From: DATLNF01 sp046590575 | GTDB lineage: Bacteria; Actinomycetota; Actinomycetes; BP-191 | NCBI GenBank assembly: GCA_046590575.1 | Contig: JBKJUS010000060.1 | Coordinates: 1 to 7,696, forward strand | Direction: 5' to 3' | Length of the DNA: 7,696 bases | In this document: positions 6,692-7,696 of the stretch, piece after piece | Position numbering within the stretch: position 1 is the first letter of the stretch | Layout: every line of letters starts with the position of its first letter | Notes under the pieces: model-generated | What the model was told of the DNA's origin: nothing | Database searches by the model: none | What the model saw: the letters and a program-made list of their open reading frames with translations, nothing else | Made by a program: the position numbers and the translations under genes

Positions 6692-7039
6692 ATGGCGCAA
6701 CGGATCAATGTGACGCTTGTCGACGACATTGACGGCGGCGATGCCGACGAGACGGTCGAGTTCGCCCTCGACGGGTCGGCGTACGAGATCGATCTCTCCG
6801 CCGGCAATGCCCAGAAGCTGCGCGATGCCTTGGCCGCTTACGTCGGGTCGGCCCGCCGGGCCGGGCGGGGCACCGGCGCCGCGACGGCGCGCAAGGCGGG
6901 CGGCCGTCGGGGCAGTGCGTCGATGGACCGGTCCCAGGTGCAGCATGTCCGCCAGTGGGCCCGGGACAACGGTCTCAAAGTCAGCGAGCGAGGTCGCATC
7001 TCCGCCGACATCCAGGCGAAGTACCAGTCCGCGCACTAA
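6692..7039 (+). CDS. lsr2: Lsr2 family nucleoid-associated DNA-bridging protein
   Basis: Lsr2 is the actinobacterial counterpart of H-NS. It binds AT-rich DNA through the minor groove, forms oligomers that bridge DNA, and silences foreign or AT-rich genes. The 115-residue product has normal length (M. tuberculosis Lsr2 is about 112). The N-terminal dimerisation domain is MAQRINVTLVDDIDGG (1-16), followed by beta strands around TVEFALDGSAYEIDLS (21-36) and a helix to about 54. A basic, flexible Gly/Ala/Arg linker covers about 55-77. The C-terminal DNA-binding domain has VRQWARDNGLKVSERGRI (86-103), whose Arg-Gly-Arg at 100-102 is the AT-hook-like minor-groove motif, and ends with ADIQAKYQSAH. 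The gene has its own likely promoter and ribosome binding site. It is a marker for Actinomycetota and shows nothing truncated. Confidence 0.97.
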   Translation: MAQRINVTLVDDIDGGDADETVEFALDGSAYEIDLSAGNAQKLRDALAAYVGSARRAGRGTGAATARKAGGRRGSASMDRSQVQHVRQWARDNGLKVSERGRISADIQAKYQSAH

Positions 7040-7045
7040 CCACGG

Positions 7046-7071
7046 GGAACACCGGTCCGCGTCCGTAAGTT
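7046..7071 (+). promoter_or_regulatory. Candidate SigR/SigH-type (disulfide/heat stress) promoter for clpC
   Basis: GGAAC at 7046-7050 and GTT at 7069-7071 are separated by exactly 18 bases. This fits the actinobacterial SigR/SigH pattern GGAAY-N18-GTT as I recall it. It begins 6 bases after the lsr2 stop. Transcription would start near 7079, giving a clpC leader of about 138 bases. Clp protease genes are reported in SigR/SigH regulons in Streptomyces and Corynebacterium, so the location is sensible. The motif is short and could occur by chance. Confidence 0.42.
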
Positions 7072-7117
7072 GAACTGATCGCACAGCCTTACGCCAACGA
7101 CCAACCACTTCCCCTTC

Positions 7118-7128
7118 GTTCGCCGAAC
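7118..7128 (+). promoter_or_regulatory. 11-bp palindrome GTTCGCCGAAC upstream of clpC
   Basis: GTTCG and CGAAC form an inverted repeat around a single central base, 89 bases before the clpC start. Its left half, GTTCGC, equals a half-site of the ClgR operator as I recall it (GTTCGC-N5-GCGAAC), but the matching right half is absent. It is also not the LexA arrangement, which is CGAAC-N4-GTTCG. It could be an operator for an unidentified regulator or a chance palindrome. Confidence 0.3.
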
Positions 7129-7155
7129 ACTTCTGTGCGGCGTCCGTCGCGGGGA

Positions 7156-7161
7156 TAGCAT
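7156..7161 (+). promoter_or_regulatory. Possible -10 element of a second clpC promoter
   Basis: TAGCAT matches 4 of 6 bases of the -10 consensus, including the key TA and final T. No good -35 lies 16-18 bases upstream (CTGTGC is the nearest). If used, transcription would start near 7168 inside the following inverted repeat, about 50 bases before clpC. Confidence 0.25.
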
Positions 7162-7192
7162 GCGGGAGGCAGGGGGCCAATACGGCCTCCGC
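7162..7192 (+). other. Inverted repeat in the clpC leader
   Basis: GGAGGC (7165-7170) pairs with GCCTCC (7185-7190). Two more pairs (7162-7163 with 7191-7192) form if G7164 bulges out. The 14-base loop contains GGCC at 7175-7178, which could instead pair with GGCC at 7184-7187. No T-run follows, so it is not an intrinsic terminator. It lies 12 bases before the ribosome binding site and may shape the leader RNA or mark a protein site. Confidence 0.4.
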
Positions 7193-7204
7193 GTCACATC
7201 CCGT

Positions 7205-7211
7205 AAGGGAG
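7205..7211 (+). promoter_or_regulatory. Ribosome binding site of clpC
   Basis: AAGGGAG ends 5 bases before ATG 7217 and is the strongest ribosome binding site in the window. Together with the MFERFTDRARRVVVLAQEEA start, which is the standard actinobacterial ClpC N-terminus, it fixes the clpC start. Confidence 0.85.
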
Positions 7212-7216
7212 CGATC

Positions 7217-7696
7217 ATGTTCGAGAGATTCACCGACCGCGCGAGGCGCGTTGTTGTGCTGGCCCAAGAAGAGGCCAGGATGCTCAACCACAACTACATC
7301 GGGACCGAGCACATCCTGCTCGGCCTGATCCATGAGGGCGAAGGTGTGGCCGCCAAGGCCCTCGAGTCGCTCGGCATCTCCCTCGAGGGCGTACGTCAGC
7401 AGGTTGAGGAGATCATCGGCCAGGGCCAGCAGGCGCCGTCCGGCCACATCCCCTTCACCCCGCGCGCCAAGAAGGTGCTCGAGCTGTCGCTGCGCGAAGC
7501 GCTGCAGCTGGGCCACAACTACATCGGCACCGAGCACATCCTGCTTGGGCTGATCCGCGAGGGTGAGGGCGTCGCCGCCCAGGTCCTCGTGAAGCTGGTC
7601 GCCGACCGGAACCGCGTGCGACAGCAGGGCATCCAGCTGCTGAGCGGCTACCAGGGCAAGGAGTCCGCCACCTCCGGCGGGCCTGCCGAGGGCACG
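7217..7696 (+). CDS. clpC: ATP-dependent Clp protease ATP-binding subunit ClpC, N-terminal part (3' end outside window)
   Basis: ClpC is the AAA+ unfoldase that feeds substrates to the ClpP protease. The 160 visible codons hold the N-terminal adaptor- and substrate-binding domain and the start of the linker; the two ATPase domains of this roughly 850-residue protein lie beyond the edge. The domain is a clear double repeat: HNYIGTEHILLGLI occurs at residues 25-38 (bases 7289-7330) and again at 100-113 (bases 7514-7555), each followed by xEGEGVAA, with a period of 75 residues. This is the domain type targeted by cyclomarin and related natural products in mycobacterial ClpC1. Three residues in the second repeat, Val128, Arg131 and Gly138, differ from the usual Gly, Leu and Val, which the first repeat keeps (Gly53, Leu56, Val63). 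Upstream sites suggest its own, possibly stress-driven, promoter. The frame is open to the last base. Confidence 0.96.
   Translation, partial: MFERFTDRARRVVVLAQEEARMLNHNYIGTEHILLGLIHEGEGVAAKALESLGISLEGVRQQVEEIIGQGQQAPSGHIPFTPRAKKVLELSLREALQLGHNYIGTEHILLGLIREGEGVAAQVLVKLVADRNRVRQQGIQLLSGYQGKESATSGGPAEGT

Noticed and set aside
7064..7093. CGTAAG/CTTACG inverted repeat after lsr2 as a terminator
   Set aside because: It has six base pairs with an 18-base loop and no T-run, so it is not convincing. It also overlaps the stress promoter candidate.
7118..7134. Full ClgR operator or LexA box upstream of clpC
   Set aside because: Only one ClgR half-site is present, and the LexA order of half-sites (CGAAC-N4-GTTCG) is reversed here.
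6620..7537. 305-codon minus-strand frame spanning lsr2, the intergenic region and clpC
   Set aside because: It runs opposite two confidently identified genes and their control region, and the sequence resembles no known family.

Overview
The window is GC-rich DNA from an actinomycete-type bacterium (Actinomycetota). The evidence is an Lsr2 nucleoid protein with its RGR DNA-binding motif, an actinobacterial-type ClpC start, GTG starts, tightly overlapping genes, and the order DUF2520 gene - panC - panD - nadB - nadC - coaX - lysS - lsr2 - clpC, which I recall as a common actinobacterial arrangement. I do not assign a genus. No mobile element, CRISPR array, tRNA or rRNA was seen.

Positions 1-6562 hold one compact plus-strand array of cofactor genes. 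It starts with the 3' part of a Rossmann/DUF2520 gene and continues with panC (pantothenate synthetase), a panD remnant, nadB (L-aspartate oxidase), nadC (quinolinate phosphoribosyltransferase), coaX (type III pantothenate kinase) and lysS (class II lysyl-tRNA synthetase). Junctions are 4-bp ATGA or GTGA overlaps, one TGATG overlap, or gaps of 5-10 bases, so these genes are probably co-transcribed and translationally coupled. The set links the aspartate/beta-alanine/pantothenate route to CoA with the aspartate/quinolinate route to NAD.

The most striking feature is that panD is broken. Its ribosome binding site and first 14 codons are intact, but the reading frame then leaves the PanD sequence and stops after 37 codons. 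The stop overlaps the nadB start in a GTGA. The Gly-Ser self-cleavage site that creates the pyruvoyl cofactor is gone. If real, this organism must obtain beta-alanine for PanC another way. A second oddity is in NadC, where the usually invariant Asn-His before the substrate-binding Arg is replaced by Gly-Phe.

Positions 6563-6691 separate lysS from lsr2 and carry a plausible housekeeping promoter and a strong ribosome binding site. lsr2 (6692-7039) is complete. Positions 7040-7216 form the clpC control region. It holds a match to the SigR/SigH disulfide-stress promoter pattern (GGAAC-N18-GTT), an 11-bp palindrome, a possible -10 box, a leader hairpin and a strong ribosome binding site. clpC begins at 7217 and runs off the right edge after 160 codons, within or just after its N-terminal double-repeat domain.

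Overall this is a housekeeping region. I see no new multi-gene system. The points worth checking are the panD lesion, residue changes in NadC, PanC and ClpC, and the clpC control region.
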